From positions 744,001 to 808,000 of the forward strand of contig JAHRHY010000001.1 of NCBI GenBank assembly GCA_019671135.1: DNA of 64,000 bases, given 5' to 3'. Origin of the DNA: Linnemannia hyalina (Eukaryota; Mortierellomycota; Mortierellomycetes; Mortierellales; Mortierellaceae). Under the pieces are notes generated by a model. It was not told the origin of the DNA, searched no databases, and saw nothing but the letters and a program-made list of their open reading frames with translations. Numbering within the stretch: position 1 is the stretch's first letter; each line of letters starts with the position of its first letter. Below are positions 31,124 to 43,968 of this stretch, in pieces. Position numbers and translations under genes: made by a program.

Positions 31124-34100
31124 ATGTCCTCACAAGCACCACCAACTGCACCAACAACAATAACAAAAACCACAACAGAGGCAGACGCAATAATAAGATC
31201 ATCACCTACTTCTGCAACAGGAACAGTGCGTTCAACCATGCCCTCAAAACTGATGTCTATCTCAACCAAGGCCATCTTCACAACCACAACCACAACCACA
31301 CCCAACAACGACGATCAACACTCCTCCTCCTCCTCCTCCTCCGCCTCAGTCTCTTCCCCTTCGTCCTCCAACTCTCCCAGCTCACTCTCTCCAGCGTCAC
31401 CTGCTATCGGGATGATGCATACCGGTCTAGATGTATTACCAGCAGCAGCCATGACCGCAACACCGCCTCCAGTCGACGACAACAACGACGTCGTGACCCC
31501 TTGCGCCCAACTGGCCAACAACACCAAATATGAACCATCATCATCTGATATGGAGACCCTTGAACCAGGTGTCACTGCAACACTCCACAAGAAGGATTCG
31601 GGAACATCCATGGGCTCATCCGTCGTCTCTAGTCCTATCGACTCTCGTCCACCATCTCAAACCGCCCTCCGAACAGCAGACGACAACAGCTATCCTACAT
31701 CGCCCACAGAACCTTCTCCTGTCCCAACAACAACAACAACAACAACAACAACAGCGGGAACACGGAGGTTCTCTCAATCAGATACTCCTTCGATGATGTC
31801 GCCAGCAGGAAGAGTCTTGACACGGCCCCTCTCGACCTCTAAGCTCTCCTCCATCCCACTCACAGCACCCCATATCCTCCCAAATCAACGATATGCAGGA
31901 TTTAACCTTGCTGCATTTGGACAGCTCTCGCCTTCGTCCTCGACAGCAGCCGCTATGACCATTTCTCGAGCGGACTCCTTAGCCTTTTTGAACTCGAACT
32001 CTTCTGCAGGATCGAGTCCAAATCCGTACTTTGGCATTTCAGCGGCGGTTGGCGGTAGTGGTGGTGCCTCGACTCCCAATAGTCTCATGGAGGGGATCAT
32101 GTTACCAGGGGTGACGAGGACGACCATGTGTGGCTCCGATGCGATTTCCTTACTAGACCTGGACGATTCGCATAACGACATTGTGATGATTGACAGTAAC
32201 GGCAACAGTAGTGGGAGCGCCGTAGTGGGCCCTGCAACTGTTGTTGAGACCATGGCATCTGCCTCGGCGATTGTTAGCAATAACCATGCCTCGGCAAGTC
32301 ATCACCACACTCTTGGCGGTGCTGCGAGTGGGCTTGTTGCTGGACTGGGTGGTCTGACTACGGCTGTTTCTTCCGCCTCGTTGCTTACTGGGGGCGGAGG
32401 GCTCGGAGGGAGCGGTGGCGGTGGTTCTGGAGCTACTAGTGTTCTTGGAGGAGGATCTGCGTTTGGTTCAGGACCGTCTTCAGGATCGAATATCTCGCAG
32501 CCGAGATCGTCACTCCCTTCGTTGACATCGCAGGCAAAGAAGGATGTTATGCAGCGCGCAGCCATGCTTGCTGCTATGCAACAGAACGGAGGCGCAAAGA
32601 TCTTGGGAGCCCATAGGGTTGGGCGACGTCAAGATCGCCCTAATCGCAAAATCCGCTTTGGCGATTATCACAAGATCTGTGAAATCGAGTATGGCTTTGA
32701 CCAGGGCAAGGTAAATCCTTTTTGCCTTAGTGGACTTTGGTTACTCTGTTATTCGCTAATGTGAATGAGACGATTAAGCTTACCTCTGTTTATTATATAT
32801 AGCCTTTGGTGGCAAACGGCAGGACTCTGGTGCATTCGACTGTCGTCCTCAGGATATGTGGCGACGAAGAACGAGAAGAGCAGGTATGGACTATGAGACT
32901 TATGTGTTCTATTAGATTTTGACTCTTATGTTTCGTTTACAACTCCTAACTCAAAGCAACCTTGATTACAGCTATATCTATTCTCAGATGTCCTGGTTAC
33001 TGGAACCAAGATTAGGAAGGAGAAACCCAAGTCGGAGAAGAGTGCCAATGAAGTACCCGCCAACGTTGCCACAGCCGAGGAAGTTGAAAAAGCAGAAGAT
33101 GTCTCTGCAGATGATCGACAACAAGGTCTGGCAGCAACAGTGGAGGAGTCTAAAGTGGAAATGGTGGCGATAGGACCTGAGGTTAAGGCGGAGATGATCA
33201 CGGTCGAAGTCTCTATCAAGGAGACGCTACTGGACAACCCGTACGCTGGACACCTAGAAAACCAACAAATCTCGCGATTGACTCAAGTTCAAGCTGACGT
33301 TGTTGAAGGAGATGGTAAGTTAACAAGGAAGGATTTATCGCCGGTATATATGCAACATTTATATTGAGCTTAACACGACCAATGTCCTGTATGTATGTGA
33401 ATAGAGCGGCCAATGTTGAAGGTCTCGATGCCTCAGTCGACATCGCTCCTCATATTTGAATCAACGGCCACTCGGGACATCTTCAAGTCACTCCTCACCG
33501 AGACCACCTACGCCCACAAGCACTACCTCCTCTCCCAGTCAAAGTACCTGGCTGACCTTAAAAAGTTCAAGCGCCACTCAGCCTTCTCCTTTGACACTTC
33601 CTTCCTCAAGACCTGGGGTATCCCTGGAGGTCTCAACCTGGGATCTCTCAAACCTGCAGGCGGAAGTGGCGGCCATGGGGTTATTGGACCCAACACGTTC
33701 ACTAGCTCACCCGTTACTTCGCCCGGAGGAAGCGCCTTTGACCCTTACCAGCATCAGCAGCACTTGAACCGTCCGCAGTCCATGGCTGGAAGCCTATTCG
33801 GGTTTGCTCTCAATGGTGGGCCATTCCAGCCGTTCTCGGGCCACAGTAAGGAGAGTTCTTATGCGACACTGCGGGGTGCTAATGCGGCCCATGCGCTGCA
33901 GTACCACCATCAACAACAGCAGATGTTGCAGCAGCAGTTGCAGAATCGACTGTCGATGTCTTCGCTTGCTTCTGGGCGGGCTGGTGGAATGGACAGGACC
34001 TCGTCCGGATCAACGTTTGATGCGCTGTGGTTCATGAAGGGCGGTGAGACGGTCAAAAATAGTCGCAGGAGTGTCGTACATGCTGCTGCTGAGAATGAGA

Positions 34101-35476
34101 GGGACAAACCTGCAGAGGAGGACCTGTCAGCGAACGTGGTATCAGGCGAACCAACCACGACTGCAACTCAGCCGTCATCTTCGTCCTCCACTGGGTCTCC
34201 TTCTTTGACAGTTAACACTGGTCTGGCGGCGGCAACAGCGGGTTCTTCGTCGGTACCATCTCACCCTCCACTCTCGACCTCATCAAGCTTCAACTCGATC
34301 GCGACCCTGCGCAACGGAGCCGGTTGGGTCCGAGACGAGGATGCGACTTACTGTATGGTCTGCACTACGACCAAGTTCGGAGTCCTCATCCGAAAGCACC
34401 ACTGTCGTCTATGCGGTCGTGTGATCTGCTGGAAGTGCTGTCAGATGAAAGACGCTGTCCTTCTAAACAACGAACAAGGTTTCTCTCCTACCGAGGCCGC
34501 CGCATTGTCCCAGGATTTCCGAAAGCCGATCCGTGTTTGTCTCGATTGTATTGAACAGAACGCCGCTGCCTCGCAGGAAGGGAACAACAACCAGACGTCA
34601 CAACCGTCTTCGCCTCAACAGCAGTCGAGCTCGTTCCCGCTCCAGGGTGTGCTGGGCAAGTTGATGAGTTCTACGATGACTAGTAGTCCTCAGATTGTGG
34701 CTTCGCCTACTAATGCGACTGGTAGCAGTACGTTTGCCATGCCTCAGATGGCCTCGACTCAGGCACCCCCCCAACAGCGCGGGCAAGGGTCGACACCATC
34801 GTCGCACTATCCCCGGATAATGAGCTACGGTCGGAATGGTAACCCTTATCCGCACCACCACCGCGCCTCTCTTTACCGGATTGATGTCGAGCGTGTCGGC
34901 GAGGAAGACGAGGAGGAGGAGGAGGACGAGGACGAGGAGGAGGACGAGGAGGAAGAGGAACAGGAGGTTGCAGAGTTGCTACAGAAAGCCGATGAAGCCC
35001 TAGAGTCTCTCGCCTTACCCCAGCCAGAGCCCAGCTCACAAGAGGACCCAGCAACCGCCGACTCGGACACCAACAATCTGACAGTCAAAGACGACAGCAA
35101 CACGATCATCAAATCCCGCCATGGATCCGTCCGTCTCAAGGACCTGGACCCGGCAGACATTAACGAGGAAGAGGTCCAGAACCAGATCATGAACCTCGAG
35201 TCTGAAGTCGAGAGCTTGTTGATCCAGAGTGCCGCCGCGCCGTTGATGTTTGCGAGGGCTGAAGGCGGTAGCGGTCACAGCCGTCACCAACGCGAAGGAG
35301 GCACTGGTGCCGGGAAGACGCGTGTAATCCGTGGAATTCCCAAGGAGATGATGTTACAGTATGGGGGTGGTGGTGATGGTGAGGAGGAGGATGGTCAGGA
35401 CGAGGAGGATGAGGAGGTTAGTATGGAGGAATTGTTGGCCCAGCAGGACGAGCAATTGAAGCGAATCCTGTCTTAA
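31124..35476 (+). CDS. PH-FYVE domain protein
   Basis: Four exons: 31124-32710, 32803-32883, 32972-33314, 33405-35476; 1360 residues. The first 510 residues are Ser/Thr/Ala-rich and probably disordered. A PH-like domain then starts at RKIRFGDYHKICEIEYGF, PLVANGRTLVHSTVVLRI and LYLFSDVLVTGTKI, and seems to resume after an insert of about 100 acidic residues at LKVSMPQSTSLLIFE...RDIFKSLL. From residue 978 a FYVE zinc finger follows, with WVRDEDA, four CxxC pairs (CMVC, CRLC, CWKC, CLDC) and the PI3P-binding RKHHCR motif plus RVI. The C-terminus has a 25-residue acidic run and EVQNQIMNLESEVESLL, a short coiled coil. FYVE implies endosomal PI3P binding; combined PH-FYVE resembles FGD and phafin proteins, but no RhoGEF DH domain is visible. 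Exact orthologue unknown. Confidence 0.8.
34909..34966 (+). repeat. GAG/GAC triplet run coding acidic stretch
   Basis: Continuous GAG/GAC/GAA codons in the PH-FYVE gene, giving an uninterrupted Glu/Asp tract. Confidence 0.8.
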
Positions 35477-35838
35477 TGTGCTCTTCCTTTGATATTTTTT
35501 TTCTTGGAGGATCTTTCCTTCAACCTACGACATTATGATTTTCTTCCCCCCTCTTTTTTGCCATGTTAATTTGTCCCAACTTCCAAAAGCACAAATACAA
35601 TACAATCAATCTTTCATGAACTGCATGCAAAAGCTAATGAGCGTTTCTTTGAAGGTTTGCCATTTTTTTTATTCGTTTATTATTTTCTGTGAGGTTCATA
35701 ATGCTAGCTTTCAATAGATACGGTTTGAGAGAACGTTGGGTATGCGGAAAGGTTGGTATAGAGGTAAAAGAGGGAAGGAATGGCGTCTGTCCTTTGGCGA
35801 ACGGTATCAGGGTGGTGGGGTGTTCCGGTCTTCCTGGT
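35477..35838. other. Convergent 3' intergenic region
   Basis: Between the 3' ends of the PH-FYVE and Arl8 genes. T-rich, nothing recognised. Confidence 0.55.
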
Positions 35839-37544
35839 TTACTTGCCTTTCTTGATCAGCCATTGAAGCGTAATATCGATATTGACCTGATTCTTGGCCG
35901 AGATCGAATAGCATGACACCTCGCGACTCGCAATATGCTTCAAGTTCCTGTTCATATTTGATATTCCCGACAAAAAACAAAAACGAAGGATACCAAGTGG
36001 TTAGCAAATAATGACCACTTGACTGCCTGACACTTGAACAATCCCAAATGTAACAAACGACAACAAGACTCTTACATGACTTCGATGATCTGGTCGACGG
36101 TAAGCGCTCCTGGCAAATCGTTCTTGTTGCCTAGGACGAGGACAGGAATACTCGCCAGTTGAGGTTTATCCAGTAAGTTTCTCAGCTCTGTCCTTGCCGC
36201 GTCCAGCTTGTCATGGTCTGCCGCGTCAATCACAAAACTACACGTTTCCAAAAGCGCGAAAAGAAAATTAGTGGGTGATTCTTGATCCTCAGAAGAGCCT
36301 GCTTCTCATCGCATAGCATAACAGCGTTGGGCAAAAGCATGACATACACTATAGCATTGACGCCACGACAGTATCGCTCCCACATGCTCCTGAACCGAGG
36401 CTGGCCTCCAATATCCCACAGCTTCATGGTGACGTTGCCCTTGGTCACCTTGCGCATGTTGAATCCGACTGTTGGGATCATGTCCTCCGAGAATTGGCCC
36501 GACTAAACAACATAAATGGAGGATTGATACACAGAAAAAAAAACACGAGGTCAGATGCTAGCAGGTAGCGAAAACGTGGCAAGTTCTTCGACACTCTTGT
36601 TCTCTAGTCCTTCGCCGTCTTGGCAAGTAGGGCAAGGAAGAATTCAAATCCTACGTCCTTGATTTTTTTTGCCCTGTCCTTGTCCTGCCCTGCTCTGTCC
36701 TGTGGTCACAAAAAAAATACAGGGTGTATATTTCTGGAAAAAAGGGGGAGAGTGTTTGAACAACAGCAATAATAACAACATGGCACAACAACAAACAAAA
36801 TATCGTCATGATCACGAGTCCGTCCTATCCATGGCTGCCTTGTCATTTCTTCTTAACCACCCACATCCCTTCAGCCAGGAGAAGATGTTGATGTGTCGTG
36901 AAGTGTCATTCTTGGCGAGTGTTCTTGGTCGTAAAATATGTACTGCTACTTTGCCCGAGTCGCTCCATGCCTCCATGCTTCCACACCTCCATGTTTCCGT
37001 GGGCTCTTTCTTTAGTATCGATAAATATCAAGATAAGAGCAAGAAAAAAATATCGTCGTAGTCTTGTTATGCTGACCAATCTATCGCTCCTTGCTTGGTC
37101 GAAGTGGCGAAGAAGAACGGTAAAGTCGTCCTGTCCTTTTGCATTTGCAAAAGGAGAAAAGAAAGGTATGTCGAGCGGCTCCATAGCTGAGTGCTGTCGG
37201 TTGTCGACAAGTCCTCCTGAGTAGTTGTCGAATTGTTCATTCCTATTCCCATTCAAACGATGGTAGCGAGTTGAAAAAGGTTTTCGAGAGGGAGAAAAAA
37301 AATGACTTACAGCAATGACATTCACGAGGGTGGTCTTCCCGCTGTTCTGGAGTCCAACAAGTGTTAACTCCATCTCGGTCTAATGATAAGAAGAGCAGGA
37401 AAGGCCATGAGGTGTAAGCTTTTCTTCTTTTTTCTTTTTTGAATGGCGAATGAATTCATTTTTGTTGCTGGTGGGAGTGCGAGGTGGTACCTTGAAGAAG
37501 AGACTCCGGAGCCAGTCAAGTACCGCCTGGATGATAGACGACAT
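35839..37544 (-). CDS. ARL8: Arl8 family small GTPase
   Basis: Five minus-strand exons: 37544-37491, 37379-37311, 36502-36348, 36237-36076, 35947-35839; 182 residues. N-terminal amphipathic helix [18 protein letters not shown], then P-loop GLQNSGKT (27-34), switch I region MIPTVGFNM, switch [19 protein letters not shown] guanine-specificity motif in [12 protein letters not shown], and the [11 protein letters not shown] box. The lack of an N-terminal Gly (no myristoylation) and the WLRSLFFK helix separate Arl8 from Arf1. Arl8 sits on lysosomes/vacuoles and drives their movement and fusion with endosomes and HOPS; the neighbouring PH-FYVE gene is also endosomal, though this may be coincidence. 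Intron 2 (36503-37310) is 808 nt, much longer than the others. Confidence 0.92.
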
Positions 37545-39535
37545 GGTTTGCTGTTGTGTTTGTCGGTGTTGTCGTTGCTGCGTTGTTTGTTGTTGTCGCT
37601 TGGTTGAAGGAAAAAAAAAAAAAAAGAAAAGAAAGAGACGAAAATGGGGGAATAAAGAAGAGCACGACGAGAGGGGAAGAGGGTGTGAAAAGAGGAAGGG
37701 TGTCAAAGGGGTGAGGAGAGCGATTTTATTTTATTTTTTTCTTCGCCGACAGACGTTCTACCCTTGTCCCATGGTCACACCTGTCCCTCCCTTCCTCGTC
37801 CATGGTATGATCCTGTACACGCGTTTAATCTCACGAACATGTCGTCTGCTATCCCATCCATGAAGCAAAGAGAGTCTATATACAAACACCGACATCGACG
37901 ATGAGTACCCTAATGGTGACCGACAGTTACACGGGCGATCCTGACCAAGTAAACCAAGAGAAGGCTGATGGCAAAAGACCCTCCTGCTGTAAGCCACCCC
38001 TGGCAAGACTAGGGTTTGATTTCTTCGCCGCCACAAAATGCTACGCGTCAAGTCTGTCATCGTCGTGGTTTGATAGACTCTTCCATTTTATTTTGGTGGC
38101 GCGGCCCAGGGAGAAGGGCTGGGGTATGCTCTGGCAAGAGACGCGCTTTTGAAATCAACCAACTCCAGTTGGCAGTCGCGACAAGAAAAGAAAAAAGAGT
38201 CAAAGCACCCGAAAACGTGAATGGACATGAGAGACGGTGATGGATAACAAAAAGAAAAAGGTTCTTGTTTTTGGACTGAATGGGAATTCGTCAAAGAAAA
38301 TAAGAAGCGAACGCAATCAGGAAAAGGGGACAGAATCAGAAGCGATTACGAAAATAAAAAAAATAAAATAAAAAAAAACGGAAGAAGGGAATTGGGCGAA
38401 TGAGGCAAGGAAAGGAAGAAGCAAAAAGCCGAGACGCGGCACTGCGGACATGACAGGAAAAGGAGAGCAATGTGTTGTATTTCAGCCTGCAGGAGACAAA
38501 CTGGGCGAATGGGAAGGCAATTATTGTTGTGCACACACCATGGCAATTGCCCAACACAATGTAACATCTCCACCACGGCAACACCAAACACCTCTGTGAG
38601 TCAAAGGGAAAATGCAAGAGAAGGAAGGAAAGGAATAAAAACAAGGAAGAACAAGCACAGGCTGTGTGCCATTGAAACAAACAGGAACTCAGTGCCGGCC
38701 AGATTTGCATGTCATTGCAACTAGCATTTCTTTGGCTCTGCTCATAACTTCGTGCACCAATGGAGGTAACACAAGACTTCATTGTTGAAGAAATTGCTCA
38801 GGAACCACGGGTCCACCACCCAAACACATGTATTCATTTTCAAGTCTCCTATCGGCAGCAGTCAGCACAACGTGAATAGAGAGTATTTCCTAGCTGGTTT
38901 TCCACTGTTGCTTCGCTTCCTCACACTCTCACTCCTTATTGAATACAAGTGTCCACTGATACTGCAGCCTGCACCTTTTTGAATTTTGATGGGGAAAAGG
39001 GGATAAAGGGTGGGGGAAAGTGAGAAGAGGAAGAGGCGTGGGGAGATGCCAAATTTGTCCGAATGACCCCTATTGCCCCGCCTTCTTCGATGGTCACAAG
39101 GTCTAAAGAGAAGTAAAAATACGAGAAAAAGGCAGCCTTTCTTTCAATATATCGTTCATACGTTCATTCATTCAACAAATGGTATTTGCCGCATATCATT
39201 GGAGAGGAAGTAATGAAAGAGCGAGAAAAAAGGAGTCGGTACTATTTTTTCACGGGGCGAGCACGATGAATGAATGGGCATACAGGAAAAGAGAGAGAAG
39301 AGAGAAAGCGCAATGGGCAGAAAGGAACCGATGATAGTAACACTTGGGTCGATGCACGCTGCATTGAGTTGAGAAGGAACAAAAGAAAAGACTGCAACTG
39401 TGTGGGATGCTGATCACCCATGTCTTTCGGTCTCAAATGGGTCTATTGGGCACATTATCATCCCGTTGCTGCAGTCATTCGTGCATCATCACCACTTCAT
39501 TCCTTTCCGCTCCACTCAGCACCTCCATCCCAAGG

Positions 39536-39543
39536 TATAAAAG
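39536..39543 (+). promoter_or_regulatory. TATA box of Urc1-like gene
   Basis: TATAAAAG, 281 nt before the ATG, followed by a long pyrimidine-rich leader with (CTT)n. Confidence 0.5.
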
Positions 39544-39582
39544 CCTCACTTGCAGTCAACTTTTCACTTTTTTCCTCTCTTC

Positions 39583-39605
39583 TTCTTCTTCTTCTTCTTC
39601 TTCTC
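39583..39605 (+). repeat. (CTT)n microsatellite
   Basis: About seven CTT units in the 5' leader of the Urc1-like gene. Confidence 0.85.
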
Positions 39606-39816
39606 TTCTTTTTCCTTTTCCCTCTTTTCCCTTTTCCACTTTGCCATTTGCCAGTCGCCCACTTCTCACTCATTCATTCACACATACAAAAAAACGCTTC
39701 CACACAATACCCACCCACCCGCCTCGTCTCAAGCCTTTGCCGGTCAAGAACCACTCCAGCCCCATCACGAATCAAGTCAGCCACTACTTTCAAGCCCGTC
39801 CTACCTTTCAAGCGAA

Positions 39817-42814
39817 ATGTCGGAAGCCGTCCTCACCCAGATCCTCACCAGCCTCGCCGATCTCAGGGTAACTCAGCAGTTACTCGCCGACAAGGTAAGA
39901 AAACAATGGTTACTTTGGTCGTGGTGCGAAGGAATGCAATATCATGCTGTTTGTTTGGTTCTCGTAATGCTGCTATCTCGTTGGCCAGGCACCAAATATG
40001 CAGAAAACAGAAAAGACGTAACTGAGGGTAGTACACAAACAAAATAATGCGCCCCTTGTTCTCCCGTTCTCTAACCACCCCTTTTCAACAAAACTCGCTT
40101 CCAGGTTGACAAAATCCAGGCAGACACTGTCCTGTCCAAGGAGGACCATCTGCTCCGAAAGGTTGCCCACTACCACAACAGCCCAGGTATGTTTCTGAAA
40201 AAGTGAACTTGAGCGCTGGAGGAAGCTGGGAGCTTTGTTCTTGGAATGGCGGATTTGAAAAGGAAAAATGAGGAAAACAGGAGCACCTTCCAACCACTGC
40301 GGCGGCATATATGCAGCCTTGTAAAAATAAGGAAAGATAAGAGAAACAAAAGACCAGAGAGAACCGTGGCATTTTAGCATAATGTCATGGCGGTTTTGTT
40401 CACTCCTTTTATGAAATTGTTGTACCTATGCGTACAACTGCATGCCCCATACTTTTATCATCCCCTCTTCTCTTTTACCCCTTCCTGTCCCCTTTCCCTT
40501 TCTTCTGCTTTTTGTGACGGACTGCGCGCATAGCGGCTTTTTTTTGGGCGCAGACAGAGGCAGGTCGTCATGCTGACGACAGGGGAGGGCTGGTGCATTA
40601 TGCTCTTCCTTTTTTCCCACCTTCCTTTGTTTGCTGAATTTGGCGTTTCCTTTATTTCTAACGATTTCTGTCTGTCTCTCTCCTTACCTCTGTCGCATGT
40701 AGGTCAATCAGACTCTGATGGCGATACCATTGTGTCCCCCACCTTTGCAAGTGAGCCAAGCAACGATGCCGCCGCCTCAGTCTACACTGACAAGCCTGTC
40801 ATCACTAGTAAGTACTATCATGGACTGTCCTGTTCCAATTGGACTGTGAGCAAAAAAATAATCCCGCTGACCATTATTATCGTTGTTTCCTTCATTACAG
40901 CCTACCCCGGAGAGAAGGGTGTCAAGCCTTCGAAGTTGAACTGGGGCGAGGCTACCCCTCAGGCTCGTGGACCCATCGTTGTTTCCCGCCTTGCAAACTC
41001 CATTAATGTCCGGTAAGCACTAGCGGAAAAAGATGAATTGATTGATGGTGTTGCGATTGACCCTTGGTGTTGGTGATGGCATGACATTCAGAGTCCAGCT
41101 ATCAGTGTGACTCAACAACAAGCTCGCTTTGTATGAAATAGCAATGCTATCGGTGCATATGGTGGTCCATACTCCATCTACCGGTCCCTCGCCGTCGCTA
41201 TGGGTGATCTGCCTGCCAACGTAAGTATCATTCTGATGAACGCTGAGTATGGAAAAGAACGCGTTCTTATCTTTGTTCTTTTTGACACTGTGCCTTCATC
41301 TTATTCATTCGTACGTTCTTTTCGTTATATTTTTCAATCCCAGCACAAACCCAATTTCGAGCACACGCAGCCTCCAATCACCATCCACCAGCAGCCTCAA
41401 TGGTCCGACCCCTCCAAGATCGTCTCCATGGACCCCTTTGGCCACCTCACCAGTCAGTACTACAAGGCCGAGATCGACAAGGGCCTCGACATCCGTCCCT
41501 CCATCGCCATCACCCGCGCACACATGATCGTCCCAGAGCTCCAGGCAGAGGTCAACAGCGGCGCTCTCAAGGTCGACGGCAAGGTTATGGTCAACGAAGC
41601 AGGAGAGCTTAACGTCCACAAGGCTGCTGTCGACCCTGTCTGGTATCTCCCCGGTGTCGCCGCACGCTTGAATGTCGAGGAGGATCTCTTGCGTCGTGCA
41701 CTCTTGTAAGTCTACTTTTTAACGTGTTTTTGTGGGGCTATGACGTCATTGGATGGGTGTGATAAGTTACTACTCCTTCCGTGCAGAATTACTAACGAGT
41801 GGCGTTCTTGATGGTTGTATGTTGTTCGTTTCTTTATCATCTTAGTGAGAATACTGGAGGTATGTACCCCGAGCTCATCACCCGACCTGACCTCAAGGTC
41901 TTCTTACCACCCATCGGTGGTTTGACGTGTTACATCTTTGGAAATCACGAGCTACTTTCGGATCCCAAGACCCGTGTGACAGTTCGTGTCCACGACGAGT
42001 GCAATGGCTCTGACGTCTTTGGTTCCGACATCTGCACTTGCCGACCCTACCTCGTCTACGGCATGAAGGAATGTATCAAGGAGGCCCAGAACGGCGGCGT
42101 TGGTCTCATCGTCTACTGTAAGTTTCTGAAGATGCTTTTGTCTCACACCTTTTCGGATGTATACCTTGCTTCTCTTTCTTTACCGCCCTGACAAGCTGAC
42201 GCTAACTTCTTTTGTACATGTACTTTGTTATTCTTTTGCATTGTCAATCGTTTTTAGTCCGCAAAGAAGGTCGTGCTTTGGGAGAGGTCACAAAGTACCT
42301 GGTCTACAATGCCCGCAAGCGAGGAGGAGATTCCGCCGCAAGGTACTTCGAGAGAACCGAGAACGTCGCAGGAGTCAAGGATATGCGTTTCCAGGCACTC
42401 ATGCCCGATGTTCTCCACTGGCTCGGAGTCACCAAGATTGACCGCTTCATGTCGATGTCGAACATGAAGCACGACGCGATCATTGATGCTGGCATCAAGG
42501 TATGCTCTTTCTTCTTGATCTTCTTTTTCGTCTCCCTTGTTCCATTTCTCCACCAGCGATGATTATGAGTGTCGCATGGTTGCTTGTTGCTGCAGTCGAG
42601 AGCTAAAATTAATCATTGAGCTTCTTTTTCAATGTTTGCCGCCAAAAAATAGATCTTGGAGCGTGTTCCCATTCCTGACGACTTGATCCCCCCAGATTCC
42701 AAGGTTGAGATGGACGCCAAGATCGCTGCCGGCTACTTTACGACCGGACACATTCCCGACGCCGAGGAGCTGTGCCGCACAGTTGGTCGTGGCTGGGAGG
42801 AGTTCCAAGAGTAA
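39817..42814 (+). CDS. URC1: Urc1-type GTP cyclohydrolase II homologue
   Basis: Nine exons: 39817-39894, 40105-40186, 40703-40807, 40901-41012, 41142-41220, 41344-41705, 41846-42117, 42258-42499, 42653-42814; 497 residues. The C-terminal 220 residues match GTP cyclohydrolase II: VRVHDECNGSDVFGSDICTC supplies the zinc ligands Cys325, Cys336 and Cys338 at the spacing of GCHII, and FRKEGRALGE stands for the catalytic RxEGRG loop. The middle part (PWSDPSKIVSMDPFGHL..., YKAEIDKGLDIRPSIAITRAHM) is the extra domain found in fungal/bacterial Urc1. Urc1 acts in the URC pathway that degrades uracil, without making riboflavin precursor; whether this protein does so is inference. The N-terminal 90 residues are poorly conserved-looking and spread over small exons. 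Confidence 0.85.
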
Positions 42815-43110
42815 CAAAATGGAGCGGATAGACAGCAGGCAGTGGACATTTGGAAAAGGAGTCTGAGAGTCTTTTGAGTCCCTTGTCTGTTTACTTGTCT
42901 GGTCGATGTCGTCCTTTTGTTGCTGGTACTTAATGTCTATGAGGCGATGGATAAAGGAGATGGTTGCGTGGTAGAGTCTGGACGTAATACTAGATTTAGT
43001 TTGTAAAGTAGTCGTTGTTGTTTTGCTAGCCTGTTACTTTTTTGGGGTTTCTTTTCTTTTGCGCTCGTGCCTTTTTTTTTCTCTCATTGTACTTTTTTTC
43101 TTGATACCTT
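42815..43110. other. 3' flank of Urc1-like gene
   Basis: T-rich 3' untranslated/intergenic sequence; no feature recognised. Confidence 0.5.
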
Positions 43111-43968
43111 TCAGAAATACAATGAGTGTCTTTTTTGAACAATAATCTCATCCGCCCCGTCCTCTAATCTATAATACGGGTTTCCGTTCATCGCAAACAA
43201 GCGCCCATCACCTTGTTCGAGGACACCGTACCGATTCGGTACACCAAGAGAAAATGAGCGATGGAGCCCCTCTCCATCTCTCTCTGACTTGTTGTTGTGT
43301 GGCGGATCTTCTCTGCGCGTGTGTGCTTGTCTATTTCCCCTCCCCCCTGGTAAGAATTGTTTTGACAGCATATTTGTTTTCTCTCATTCTTTTTAACTTG
43401 ACTCTTGTCAAAGACATAAAAAAATATCTATCTCTCCTGTTTTAAGGACCAAACACATCGATCCATCCATCTGTCTGGATTGTTGAATCTCTCGTGCCTA
43501 CAACATCTTGCTTTTTCTTATGTGGGTTTTTTTCCTTGTTGTCGCCGTTGTTTTCTTGTTTGATCGTTGATCGTTCTTGCAGAATTGTTTGAGACTGCTG
43601 GACCTTACAAAGTGCATCCTGTTTTTTATTGTCAAACTTACAGTGTGAACGCAACGACCTTTAGGAGAAGTGTTGAGTAATTTTTTGATGGTCATGGTGG
43701 AGCGAGTTTGAAGGTAATATGACGGCCATCTAATGTGGGTGGAGGATGGAACGGGAACGGCGACCCATAGGCCAGTAGGATTTTTATTTTTGGTGAATGT
43801 ACGATCATCTGAGATAATCATTTGGCGAGAGTAGGGAGACATGGCGTGGGACCACTTGGAGAGAGGGCAGCATGATTGTGCATGACATACTAGAGTGAGA
43901 AGAGTATCGCAAAGAAGAGCACGAAGCATCGCGCCCAATGGGTCATTTGCACGCTCTCGTTGTGCCAT
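43111..43968 (-). other. Candidate uncharacterised gene or gene relic
   Basis: Not recognised. On the minus strand an ATG at 43968 opens a 110-codon frame with mixed, non-low-complexity composition (e.g. NPTGLWVAVPVPSSTHIRWP) ending at a strong donor GTAAGT near 43640; a second frame (43654-43442) reads KFDNKKQDALCKVQQSQT and ends DGWIDVFGP; a third (down to 43111) contains SLGVPNRYGVLEQGDGRLF. No phase-consistent joining of the three with normal introns was found, so this is either a small gene with other splice sites or a decayed one. Composition differs from the CT-rich intergenic DNA around it. Confidence 0.25.

Larger units (their letters stand above)
37545..39816. other. Divergent intergenic region, 2.3 kb (ARL8 / URC1-like)
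   Basis: Nothing coding is supported: the open frames are low-complexity Phe/Leu/Ser. A TATAAAAG box at 39536 belongs to the right-hand gene; a (CTT)n tract lies at 39583-39605. A-rich runs at 38350-38380. No tRNA-like B box found by eye. Confidence 0.5.
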
